A stretch of 52,057 bases of DNA from CAZXEU01 sp964639665 (GTDB taxonomy: Bacteria > Bacteroidota > Rhodothermia > Rhodothermales > Bin80). The notes below the pieces were generated by a model. It was not told the origin of the DNA, did no database searches, and saw only the letters and a list, made by a program, of their open reading frames with translations. A program made the position numbers and the translations under genes. The stretch is taken from NCBI GenBank assembly GCA_964639665.1, contig CAZXEU010000115.1, forward strand, positions 1 through 52,057, read 5' to 3'. Positions 42,464-50,405 of this stretch are shown here, piece after piece. Positions within the stretch are counted from its first letter, which is position 1, and each line of letters begins with the position of its first letter.

Positions 42464-42956
42464 GTGCTGACCTCCATCTACGAAGCGGTCATCGCCTGGA
42501 GTCGCTTGCTGCGCGTCAGACCCCGGACATCTGGCGGATTTGCTCGCGGCTGAGGCCCTTATGCTGTCTTGCCATGCGGCAATGATTGGCGCTGGCCTCG
42601 CGGTACTTGTCGAAGTCACGGACTACCGCTCGGTCCGGCGTTGAAACGCATGCGGGCTAGTCCAATGCGACCTTCCGCTCGGCTGAAGCGAATTCAGGCC
42701 CGCCCGGCGTCGCGGGCGCAAGTGCAGCCCGCACCGGCGACTTTGACTTCTTCATCGAACCGGCGGAGCGATGCCAGGGCGCAGAAACCGCCTTTCGCGC
42801 TTCAAGGCGACGGTCCCACAAATTCTGATTGCCGGCGTGCAGGCAGCTGAGGCTCGTACGTACTGCACAAACTGCCCATTCCCCGGATCAATTGGCTGTC
42901 AAGGCAATTCAATGAAGTTAGGTATGTCTAATTATTAATTAAGGCAGGTATTATTC
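42464..42956. other. Non-coding interval with a possible interrupted minus-strand frame
   Basis: About 490 bp between the DUF2911 run and the thioredoxin gene. Within it, 42516-42755 on the minus strand forms a frame starting ATG AAG AAG and ending TGA, broken once by a TAG (42657-42659). Its product would include RDFDKYREASANH. No family is recognised. The right end is AT-rich promoter DNA. Confidence 0.4.
42918..42931. promoter_or_regulatory. Dyad upstream of the thioredoxin/receptor pair
   Basis: TTAG and CTAA flank six bases (TTAGGTATGTCTAA), in an AT-rich segment 26 bp upstream of the thioredoxin start. It is like the outer bases of DtxR/IdeR-type operators. Position fits a metal-regulated promoter, but the site is short and imperfect. 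Confidence 0.4.
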
Positions 42957-43409
42957 TTGATTAAGTCTTGGCTCATATTGACAATCATTGCTGCTACAGC
43001 CCTTCCGGCAAGCGCACAGACCACTGCGAACTGGCAGACCTGGACGGATGCCTGGTCCGACGCCACGGCCTCGAGCCTGCCAAAGCTGGTATATGTCAGA
43101 GCCGCATGGTGCGCCCCGTGTCGGAAGCTTGAGCGGGAGACGTTCAGCGACCCGGTAGTGGCCGAGCGCCTTCGGCGCTTCGCGCAAGCCAGGATAACGA
43201 TCGACGACTTCGACAGCGTGCAGCGCCTCGGCGGGTACAGGCTGAGCGAGGCAGCCTGGGCAGCGCGCCTCGGAGCAGAAACAACGCCCGAGCTAATCTT
43301 GCTAGCGCCCGACGGCGCTATTCTTGCGCGTCGCAGCGGCTTTGTGCCAGCCGCCGGACTGGTGAGCATCCTGGACGCCGCCCTTGCGGAATCGGCAGAG
43401 CTCCGGTGA
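42957..43409 (+). CDS. Secreted thioredoxin-like protein
   Basis: 150 residues from a TTG start at 42957, with a GGCAGG sequence eight bases upstream. Signal peptide about 1-20 (ALPASAQ). The thioredoxin domain has LVYVRAAWCAPCRKLE, with active-site WCAPC at 51-55, and TPELILLAPDGAILARRSG containing the cis-Pro region. Compared with thioredoxin, the segment after the active site resembles thioredoxin_7/DsbDgamma-type proteins. Its stop overlaps the TonB receptor's GTG start (GTGA), so the two are co-translated. Confidence 0.88.
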   Translation: MIKSWLILTIIAATALPASAQTTANWQTWTDAWSDATASSLPKLVYVRAAWCAPCRKLERETFSDPVVAERLRRFAQARITIDDFDSVQRLGGYRLSEAAWAARLGAETTPELILLAPDGAILARRSGFVPAAGLVSILDAALAESAELR

Positions 43410-45682
43410 AAAAGCTCCTGTGCCTTATCATCGCGCCGTGGCTGTTGCAGGCGGCTTCGGCACAAACGGTCGTAGGCACGGTGACATCGGCCGGCGAGGC
43501 AGTGCCGCTGGCGACCGTGCGGCTTGCCGGTACGTCTTTCGGGACGGCCGCTGATGCCAATGGACGATTCCGACTTGAACTGCCGGAACCTGGCACGTAC
43601 ACCGTGGCCGTCAGCGCGGTCGGATTCGACCCGGCCGAACAGGTCATAACGGCGTCCGAAGGAGAAGCTGTGCAAATAGCCGTCGAGCTAAGTACGGCTA
43701 CGTACGAGGCTGGTCTGGTCGTAGTTACCGGCACGATGCAAGAATCGGGCCTGCGGGAGTCGCCCGTGAAGGTGGACGTATTGCCTGCGCGATTTCTTGA
43801 AGCCGTCCCTTCGGTCAATATCATGGATGCCGTGGAGCGCGTAAACGGACTATATCAGCAGATAGACTGCGGCGTTTGCTACACCAACAACATCCGTATC
43901 AACGGCATGGACGGGCCCAACACGGCAGTCCTGATCGACGGCATGCCTGTCATGTCGAGCCTGGCTGCGACGTACGGCCTCAATGGCATTTCACCGATAC
44001 TCGTGCGACAGATAGAGGTCGTGAAGGGCCCCACGTCCACGCTGTACGGCTCCGAGGCCCTCGGCGGCGTGATCAACATCCTGACCAAGAGTCCCATTTC
44101 GGCTCCGCGCCTGTCAACGAATGTCTTCTCCACAACGCACGCGGAAGCGGCCGCCGAGTTTGCAGCCGTGCCACTTCGGCAAGGAAAGGCCAGTGCACTG
44201 GTAAGCGGAACTCTCTTCCACACATTCGCCTACCACGACAACAACGGGGACGGGTTTTCTGACCGGCCACTGGAAACCAGAATGGCCGCCTTTGGCAAGG
44301 CCGAGCGTCTGGATGCCTACGGCTTCAGGCGAGCCAGTCTGGCCGCAAGGCTTTACTACGAGAACCGGGCCGCAGGCACAGAAAAGTTTCTGTCGGACGT
44401 GCGAGGCGTGCGGGGCTCCCCTGAAGTCTACGGCGAATCCATATATACACGCCGGGCCGAGCTCCTCGGCACGCTCGCCATCCGGCCGGGACTGCAGCTG
44501 CGCGCCTCGGGAGCCGTGCACCATCAAGACTCATTCTACGGCGAGGTCAAGTACGTGGCAAGTCAGGCTGATGCATTCGGCCAACTCCTCTGGACACCTG
44601 TTACCGAGGCAACATCTCTTGAGGGCCATAACCTCCTTGCGGGCGTCTCCGTTCGCAGCATGCGTTACGACGACAGTTCCGGCGCGACAGGGCGCTATGA
44701 TGCGATGGGGCGGCTTATCGAAAACCGGCCGGACTTGCGCACCGTACCCGGTATCTTCGTCCAGGACGACTGGTTGCTGCACCCTTCGCTTCGCCTCCTT
44801 GCCGGAATGCGGGCGGACTACCAGCCACGCTACGGCCTGATACCCTCGCCGCGCGCTGCTGTAAAATGGCAGCCGAGCGAACTTTCGACCGTGCGTCTTA
44901 ACTTGGGCACGGGCTTCCGGCTGGTGAACCTGTTTACGGAGGACCACGCCGCCTACACGGGCGGCCGTGCCACCCTAGTGCTCGAAGATTTGGCCCCTGA
45001 GCGAAGCGTCAGCACCATCCTGAGCCTGCGCCAGTTTATTGTCGGAGTCGGCGCTTCCGTCACACTGGACGCTGACCTGTTCTGGACCCGATTCTCCAAC
45101 AAGATTGAACCTGATTACTCTGTGCCGGGGCAGATTCGGTACGCCAACCTGGATGGCCATGCCACCACGCAAGGCATGGCACTGCAGGTGCAGGGATCGC
45201 TCGGCAGTGCCCTGCGGTATTCTGTTGGCGGTACGCTGCTCAATGTCTTTGCGTACGAGGGAGATCATCGCCGGCCACTCGAGTTCGCTCCCGATTTTCA
45301 GGGCACCGCGACCGTTATCTGGCAGGCGCGAAGCAATGTCTCCCTAAGCTATACCGGCAGGCTTACCGGGCCGATGGCATTGCCGCAGTACGCACAGGAG
45401 ACGCGAGCGCAGTATCGGGCTGCAACCGGCGCCCCTCTCCGCAGCACCTCACCGGTGTACGCCGTGCACAATTTGCAGCTCAGCAGGGATGTATTGTTCG
45501 GAAGCCGCCTCGCACAAGCCTATGTCGCCGTGGAGAATGCGCTGGGCTACAGGCAATCGAGCCCCGTCGTCGGCTTCTATGACGGAAATCCGGGCTTCGG
45601 CAAGTCCTTCGACACCACCTACGTCTACGGGCCTATCGAAGGCCGCCATTTTGGGGCCGGGATCCGCTTCATAGTTCCGTAA
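43406..45682 (+). CDS. TonB-dependent receptor with a CGVC plug motif
   Basis: 758 residues: signal peptide (about 1-19), carboxypeptidase-regulatory-like domain (about 22-100), plug (about 110-225), barrel. The plug carries QQIDCGVCYTNNIRINGMDG, with Cys155 and Cys158 as C-x2-C, then VLIDGMPVMSS, YGLNGISP and VKGPTSTLYGSEALGGVINI. The cysteines recur, in my recollection, in a Bacteroidota receptor subgroup with a similar plug. Start GTG 43406 is coupled to the thioredoxin gene. Its last 14 bp overlap the stop of the convergent subtilase gene. Substrate unknown. Confidence 0.9.
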   Translation: MKKLLCLIIAPWLLQAASAQTVVGTVTSAGEAVPLATVRLAGTSFGTAADANGRFRLELPEPGTYTVAVSAVGFDPAEQVITASEGEAVQIAVELSTATYEAGLVVVTGTMQESGLRESPVKVDVLPARFLEAVPSVNIMDAVERVNGLYQQIDCGVCYTNNIRINGMDGPNTAVLIDGMPVMSSLAATYGLNGISPILVRQIEVVKGPTSTLYGSEALGGVINILTKSPISAPRLSTNVFSTTHAEAAAEFAAVPLRQGKASALVSGTLFHTFAYHDNNGDGFSDRPLETRMAAFGKAERLDAYGFRRASLAARLYYENRAAGTEKFLSDVRGVRGSPEVYGESIYTRRAELLGTLAIRPGLQLRASGAVHHQDSFYGEVKYVASQADAFGQLLWTPVTEATSLEGHNLLAGVSVRSMRYDDSSGATGRYDAMGRLIENRPDLRTVPGIFVQDDWLLHPSLRLLAGMRADYQPRYGLIPSPRAAVKWQPSELSTVRLNLGTGFRLVNLFTEDHAAYTGGRATLVLEDLAPERSVSTILSLRQFIVGVGASVTLDADLFWTRFSNKIEPDYSVPGQIRYANLDGHATTQGMALQVQGSLGSALRYSVGGTLLNVFAYEGDHRRPLEFAPDFQGTATVIWQARSNVSLSYTGRLTGPMALPQYAQETRAQYRAATGAPLRSTSPVYAVHNLQLSRDVLFGSRLAQAYVAVENALGYRQSSPVVGFYDGNPGFGKSFDTTYVYGPIEGRHFGAGIRFIVP

Positions 45683-47177
45683 GCGCAGCCTGCTGCGGCT
45701 GATCCATTCCGAGAGCCCGCAATGCCGCCTCGGCATTGACGGTTCGTCCCGTCACGGCCGCATCCGGCCCCGCTGTTCCTGTCTCGTGCAGCGCGCTATA
45801 CGCTCTCTCCGCGGTGACTTCCGGATCGAGTGCCCGCATGATGCCAACAAGCCCTGCCACGAGGGGCGCTGCCATCGAGGTCCCGCTAAGGTAGTCATAC
45901 TGGCTTCCCGGATACGAAGAAAGGATGTCCACGCCTGGTGCAGCGATCGGCCTTTCAAGCGAGGCTACCGTATTCGAAAAGGACGCCTTTCGAAGGTTCT
46001 GATCCACCGCCGCTACGGCAATCACTCCGGCGATATTGGACGGAAAATGCCTCGCGGCATCCTCGTCCGCATTTCCTGCGCTGGCCACCACGATGGCTCC
46101 GCGCCGCTGCGCCAGCGCGATGGCCAGCACCAGTACGCGGGGGGGCTCGTCGGCGAAACTGCCCAGGGACATCGAAATCACGTCCACGCCAGCCAGCGAC
46201 GCGTCAATGACGGCCTGTGCAATTTCCTCCAGCGTGCCAGATCCGTCCTCGCCGAGTGCGCGGTATGCGCCCAGCTGCACGAATGCACCATTCCAGTTCA
46301 ATGAAGCGATGCCGCGACCGTTGTTCGTGGCAGCAGCCGCAATTCCCGCACAATGGGTTCCGTGGCCATTGACATCGGTCGAAGCACCTCCCGCCGACAG
46401 GACAGCCTCCAGGTCCTCATGCCCTGAATCGATGCCGGTGTCTACGATGGCAATCCGGGCCGTTTTCCGAGGCGCTGCGTCGACCAGCATGGCGTGCGCT
46501 TCATGGGCACGTATGGCCTCAAGTGCCCACTGCTCAGACACACGCGGGTCGTTTTCCAGATAGCGCGCCGCGGCTGCCTCACCAGGTGGCTCTCCTATGA
46601 TCGGTACGGCTTCTACCTCGGCGTTCCAGGCCACGTAATCAACATTTTCCCGGTCCGAGCCCAGCGTGCGCATCAGTTTCCGCCCACTCCGCTGCCTGAC
46701 GGTGAGCACAAACATCTGCGCCAGGTCCTCGCTCATGCTCAGGTCTACCGCCAGGAAGGCCTGTTCATACGCAGCATCGAAGCGATTCAAGACCGGGGCG
46801 ATTTCCTCAATGCTGTCATCCGGACCCAGCTCCACCAGAATGGACGCCTGGCTGTAGACACCCAGCAGCCGTCCGGCCAGGTACAGCGTGCCCGCCACTG
46901 CGAGCAATCCCGCGCCAAGCGCAAAGAATGGCGCCGAGTCCAGCCGGGGCCTCCGGAGCGCCAGCCACGTGGCCGCGAGCACCAAACCAAGCCCCATATC
47001 CGTGAACATGGACAAGGTCACGGCAAAGAAGCCCCAGCCGGACAAAAGGCGTGCCACAAGACCCAATCCGACAAGCGCAAATCCGGCCAGCATGGGCCAC
47101 GGATTGGCCTTCCGGCTAGACATGCCGACTGCAATGAGCAGAAAGGCAATGACGGGAATTACTGTGACCAGGTCCAT
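45669..47177 (-). CDS. Membrane-anchored S8 (subtilisin-type) peptidase
   Basis: From ATG 47177 the protein has 502 residues. Four membrane helices occupy about 1-120; the peptidase domain follows. The triad is clear: Asp in IAIVDTGIDSGHEDL, His in VNGHGTHCAGIAAAA, Ser in LSGTSMAAPLVAGL; the oxyanion Asn lies in VASAGNADED. Between the helices and the peptidase (about 120-240) is a possible propeptide/linker. Topology places the catalytic domain outside or inside depending on helix count, not decided here. The 3' end overlaps the TonB receptor by 14 bp. Confidence 0.92.
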   Translation of the reverse strand: MDLVTVIPVIAFLLIAVGMSSRKANPWPMLAGFALVGLGLVARLLSGWGFFAVTLSMFTDMGLGLVLAATWLALRRPRLDSAPFFALGAGLLAVAGTLYLAGRLLGVYSQASILVELGPDDSIEEIAPVLNRFDAAYEQAFLAVDLSMSEDLAQMFVLTVRQRSGRKLMRTLGSDRENVDYVAWNAEVEAVPIIGEPPGEAAAARYLENDPRVSEQWALEAIRAHEAHAMLVDAAPRKTARIAIVDTGIDSGHEDLEAVLSAGGASTDVNGHGTHCAGIAAAATNNGRGIASLNWNGAFVQLGAYRALGEDGSGTLEEIAQAVIDASLAGVDVISMSLGSFADEPPRVLVLAIALAQRRGAIVVASAGNADEDAARHFPSNIAGVIAVAAVDQNLRKASFSNTVASLERPIAAPGVDILSSYPGSQYDYLSGTSMAAPLVAGLVGIMRALDPEVTAERAYSALHETGTAGPDAAVTGRTVNAEAALRALGMDQPQQAALTEL

Positions 47178-47333
47178 TGCGGCGGCAGATACTTCAGGTC
47201 TAGAGGTACGAAGAGGCTCCACGCGTGTTGCAGGTGACGGCGCCTGCCGCGACGCAGCCTCCGTCGCTCATCCCGGCGTCCTGCAGGAATAGCCCGCCCA
47301 GCGTATATTTCGCCATCCTATCACTAAGAATCC

Positions 47334-48812
47334 ATGGCTCACATTCTGGCCCTGGACCAGGGCACCACCAGCTCCCGTGCCATCGTCTTTGACCGCGCCG
47401 GGTCCGTCCTGGCCAGCGCGCAGAAGGAATTCAGGCAGATTTTTCCTCAGCCGGGCTGGGTGGAACACGATCCCTTGGACATCTGGCAATCGCAGCGGGA
47501 GGTAGCGCTGGAAGCCCTAGGGACCGGCCAGTTCTCGTCCCGGGACGTAGCGGCCATCGGAATCACCAATCAGCGCGAAACCACGCTGATCTGGGACCGC
47601 GAAACGGGTGCCCCAATCTACAACGCCATTGTCTGGCAGGACCGGCGGACGGCGGCCTTCTGCGATGCGCTACGCCAGGCAGGCCACGAGCCGCTGTTCC
47701 GGGAGAAGACCGGTCTGGTGCTGGATCCTTACTTCTCCGGGACGAAGATTCGCTGGATCCTCGACCACGTGCCGGATGCGCGCGCACGCGCAGACAGGGG
47801 TGAGCTGGCCTTCGGCACCGTGGATTCCTGGCTGTTGTGGAAGCTTACGGGTGTGCATGCTACGGACCCGTCCAATGCATCGCGCACACTGCTGTACAAC
47901 ATCGGCGACGGCCGCTGGGACGATGAACTCCTGGGATTGATTGGCGTGCCGCCTGCCGTATTGCCTGAGGTGCGCAGCTCCAGCGAGGTCTATGGGACAA
48001 CCGATATTCTGGGCGGCACAACACCCATAGCGGGGATTGCGGGCGACCAGCAGGCGGCCCTGTTCGGTCAGGCCTGCTCCAGCGCGGGAATGGCGAAAAA
48101 CACCTACGGAACGGGCTGCTTCATGCTGATGAACACCGGCGGCAGCCCCGCGGCATCGGCTAACAACCTGCTCTCCACGGTGGCCTGGCAGACCGGTGCC
48201 GGGCGTGCTTACGCACTTGAGGGCAGCATTTTCGTCGCAGGCGCCGTAGTGCAATGGCTGCGCGACAAGCTCGGCATCATCGCCAGCGCCGCCGAGGTGG
48301 AGAACCTTGCCCGGAGCGAGCCCGATAACGGCGGCGTGTACTTCGTTCCCGCCTTTGTGGGGCTCGGCGCTCCGCACTGGGATGCGTACGCGCGGGGCAC
48401 GATTGCCGGTCTTACGCGGGGTAGTACGGCCGGACACATTGCCCGGGCAGCTCTGGAGAGCATCGCCTACCAGAGTGCGGACGTGATCGAAGCCATGGAG
48501 TCCGACAGCGGTACCCGGTTGCAGCAATTGCGTGTAGACGGTGGAGCAACGGCCAACAACCTGCTCATGCAGTTCCAGGCCGACTTGCTGGGTGTGCCCG
48601 TCGTGCGGCCTAGAGTCCGGGAGACAACCGCCCTGGGAGCTGCCTACTTGGCAGGCCTTGCCGTGGGATACTGGACGAGCGCGGAAGAAATCGGGGGGCT
48701 TTGGCAGGTCGATCGCACCTTCGAGCCCGACATGAGCGCTGACCATGCACATTCATTGCGCACGCGCTGGAAGAAGGCACTTTCCAGGGCCAAGGAATGG
48801 GAGAATAACTGA
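47334..48812 (+). CDS. glpK: Glycerol kinase
   Basis: Phosphorylates glycerol to glycerol 3-phosphate with ATP. The 492 residues begin HILALDQGTTSSRAIVFD and include PQPGWVEHDP, ITNQRETTLIWDRETG, IVWQDRRTA, GIAGDQQAALFGQ and NTYGTGCFMLMNTG, all FGGY-family glycerol kinase landmarks. The length matches E. coli GlpK (502). A TATATT hexamer (47304-47309) may be its -10 element. The glycerol facilitator follows 18 bp later, the usual glp arrangement. Confidence 0.97.
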   Translation: MAHILALDQGTTSSRAIVFDRAGSVLASAQKEFRQIFPQPGWVEHDPLDIWQSQREVALEALGTGQFSSRDVAAIGITNQRETTLIWDRETGAPIYNAIVWQDRRTAAFCDALRQAGHEPLFREKTGLVLDPYFSGTKIRWILDHVPDARARADRGELAFGTVDSWLLWKLTGVHATDPSNASRTLLYNIGDGRWDDELLGLIGVPPAVLPEVRSSSEVYGTTDILGGTTPIAGIAGDQQAALFGQACSSAGMAKNTYGTGCFMLMNTGGSPAASANNLLSTVAWQTGAGRAYALEGSIFVAGAVVQWLRDKLGIIASAAEVENLARSEPDNGGVYFVPAFVGLGAPHWDAYARGTIAGLTRGSTAGHIARAALESIAYQSADVIEAMESDSGTRLQQLRVDGGATANNLLMQFQADLLGVPVVRPRVRETTALGAAYLAGLAVGYWTSAEEIGGLWQVDRTFEPDMSADHAHSLRTRWKKALSRAKEWENN

Positions 48813-48830
48813 CACGATACCCGATACGCC

Positions 48831-49541
48831 ATGCATCCCATAATAGCTGAATTCATCGGAACGGCACTGCTTCTGCTTCTCGGAAACGGGGTGGTCGCCA
48901 ACGTGGTGCTAAAGGATACGAAGGGAGCCGTGGCCGGCTGGCTTGCCATAACGGTAGGCTGGGGAATCGCCGTTTTTGTCGCTGTTTTTGTCGTGGCGGC
49001 CTACAGCGGCGCCCACATAAATCCGGCGGTTACGTTAGGGCTTGCCATCGCCGGCCAGTTTGGATGGGCCCAGGTCCCGGCCTACCTGGCAGGCCAGTTT
49101 GCCGGAGGCGCGGCAGGGGCCTTTCTGGTATGGCTGCACTACCGGGATCACTTTGACATCACGGAAGACGGGAATGCCAAGCTTGCGGCCTTCTGCACGG
49201 CGCCGGCCATCCGCAAGACGGGCTCGAACGTGATTTCCGAGGTGATCGGCACGTTCGTGCTCGTATTTGCCGTGCTTTATATCGCCGAGCCGGAGGTAGG
49301 GCTCGGGGCCCTTGATGCGATACCGGTGGGCCTTCTGGTACTGGCCATAGGCGTGAGCCTGGGCGGCACCACGGGCTACGCCATCAATCCCGCCAGGGAC
49401 CTCAGCCCGCGCATTATGCACGCCCTGCTTCCCATCCGGAACAAGCGGGACAGTGACTGGAGCTATGCCTGGATTCCGGTCGCGGGGCCTGCTCTGGGCG
49501 GCATAGCCGCAGGCGCGCTGTTTCTGCTTCTTGGCGCGTGA
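48831..49541 (+). CDS. glpF: Glycerol facilitator (MIP family)
   Basis: Inner-membrane channel for glycerol, 236 residues, six helices and two half-helices. First NPA motif in SGAHINPAVTLG (residues 64-66), second in YAINPARDLSPR. The Asp after NPAR is typical of glycerol-conducting aquaglyceroporins rather than water-only aquaporins. Co-directional with glpK. Confidence 0.94.
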   Translation: MHPIIAEFIGTALLLLLGNGVVANVVLKDTKGAVAGWLAITVGWGIAVFVAVFVVAAYSGAHINPAVTLGLAIAGQFGWAQVPAYLAGQFAGGAAGAFLVWLHYRDHFDITEDGNAKLAAFCTAPAIRKTGSNVISEVIGTFVLVFAVLYIAEPEVGLGALDAIPVGLLVLAIGVSLGGTTGYAINPARDLSPRIMHALLPIRNKRDSDWSYAWIPVAGPALGGIAAGALFLLLGA

Positions 49542-49556
49542 CAGCTTGTGGCGGCG

Positions 49557-50300
49557 ATGCCCGGCGACTACGCCAGCGCGCAGCCGCCGTCGGAGCATGG
49601 TGCGATAGCACCGGTGGCGGGCACTTTCCTTGTCACGGAAGAGGCAGGCAGCGTATCCTCGCTGTTGCTTCGGCCGGCAGACGCCGCCTGGATCATGGCT
49701 CTCGCGCACGGCGCGGGCGCCGGCATGCGCCACGAAAACATGGAACGCATCGCGAGGGCGCTGGCAGCCGCAGGCATCGCTACCTTCCGGTACCAGTTCC
49801 CGTTCATGGAGCGAGGCGGCAGGGGGCGGGATTCGCGGCGTGTAACGTTGGATACCGTCCGCTCCGCCGTCGCAGGCGCCCGCATAGCGGCACCAGACCT
49901 GCCGCTGCTTGCGGGAGGTCATTCGTTCGGAGGCCGCATGACTTCCCTTGCTGCCAGCTGCAGCCGTTTGCCGGACGTTCAAGGCCTTGTGCTTTTCGCC
50001 TTTCCACTTCATCCTGCCGGCAAACCCTCAGTCCATCGCGGGGCCCATCTGCGGCAGGCTTCCGTGCCCATATTGATGTTTTCTGGCACTAGGGACCGGC
50101 TCGCGAATCGCCAGCTGCTCCACCAGGTCTGGAGGCCCCTGGGCTCGCTGATCACCCTGCACGAAATGGAAGGCGCGGACCACAGCTATAGGCTTCGGCC
50201 GCGCGGGCGCCCAAGAGGTGCCGATGTTTTCGTTGAAATGGCATCCATTGTTTCTACTTGGACACAGTCCCGGCTACTACCCCGTCCGGGCACTGCCTGA
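49557..50300 (+). CDS. Alpha/beta hydrolase (Tex30/KANSL3-like)
   Basis: 247 residues from ATG 49557 (GTG 49548 is possible). Landmarks: LAHGAGAGMRHENME near residue 50, RYQFPFMERGGRGRD, nucleophile Ser in LLAGGHSFGGRM, Asp in FSGTRDRLAN and His in EGADHSY. Family members are small soluble hydrolases of unknown substrate. It lies 15 bp after glpF, so it probably shares the glp transcript, but a link to glycerol use is only contextual. Confidence 0.85.
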   Translation: MPGDYASAQPPSEHGAIAPVAGTFLVTEEAGSVSSLLLRPADAAWIMALAHGAGAGMRHENMERIARALAAAGIATFRYQFPFMERGGRGRDSRRVTLDTVRSAVAGARIAAPDLPLLAGGHSFGGRMTSLAASCSRLPDVQGLVLFAFPLHPAGKPSVHRGAHLRQASVPILMFSGTRDRLANRQLLHQVWRPLGSLITLHEMEGADHSYRLRPRGRPRGADVFVEMASIVSTWTQSRLLPRPGTA

Positions 50301-50381
50301 GCGCAGCGCGGCATCGGGGTTCACATTTGCCATGCCGCGACTTTGGAACGCCAGCCTTGTGTACTTGGCCGCTCCGTAGGG

Positions 50382-50387
50382 TATACT
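50382..50387 (+). promoter_or_regulatory. Candidate -10 element for the AAA ATPase gene
   Basis: TATACT at 50382-50387, 18 bp before the ATG; a poor -35 (TTGTGT at 50357-50362) is 19 bp upstream. The predicted 5' leader would be about a dozen bases. Confidence 0.35.
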
Positions 50388-50405
50388 ATCTAGCTAATTC
50401 TTGCC

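Noticed and set aside
41654..42619. 321-residue minus-strand frame opposite the DUF2911 gene
   Set aside because: Antisense to a gene with clear DUF2911 motifs; no family pattern.
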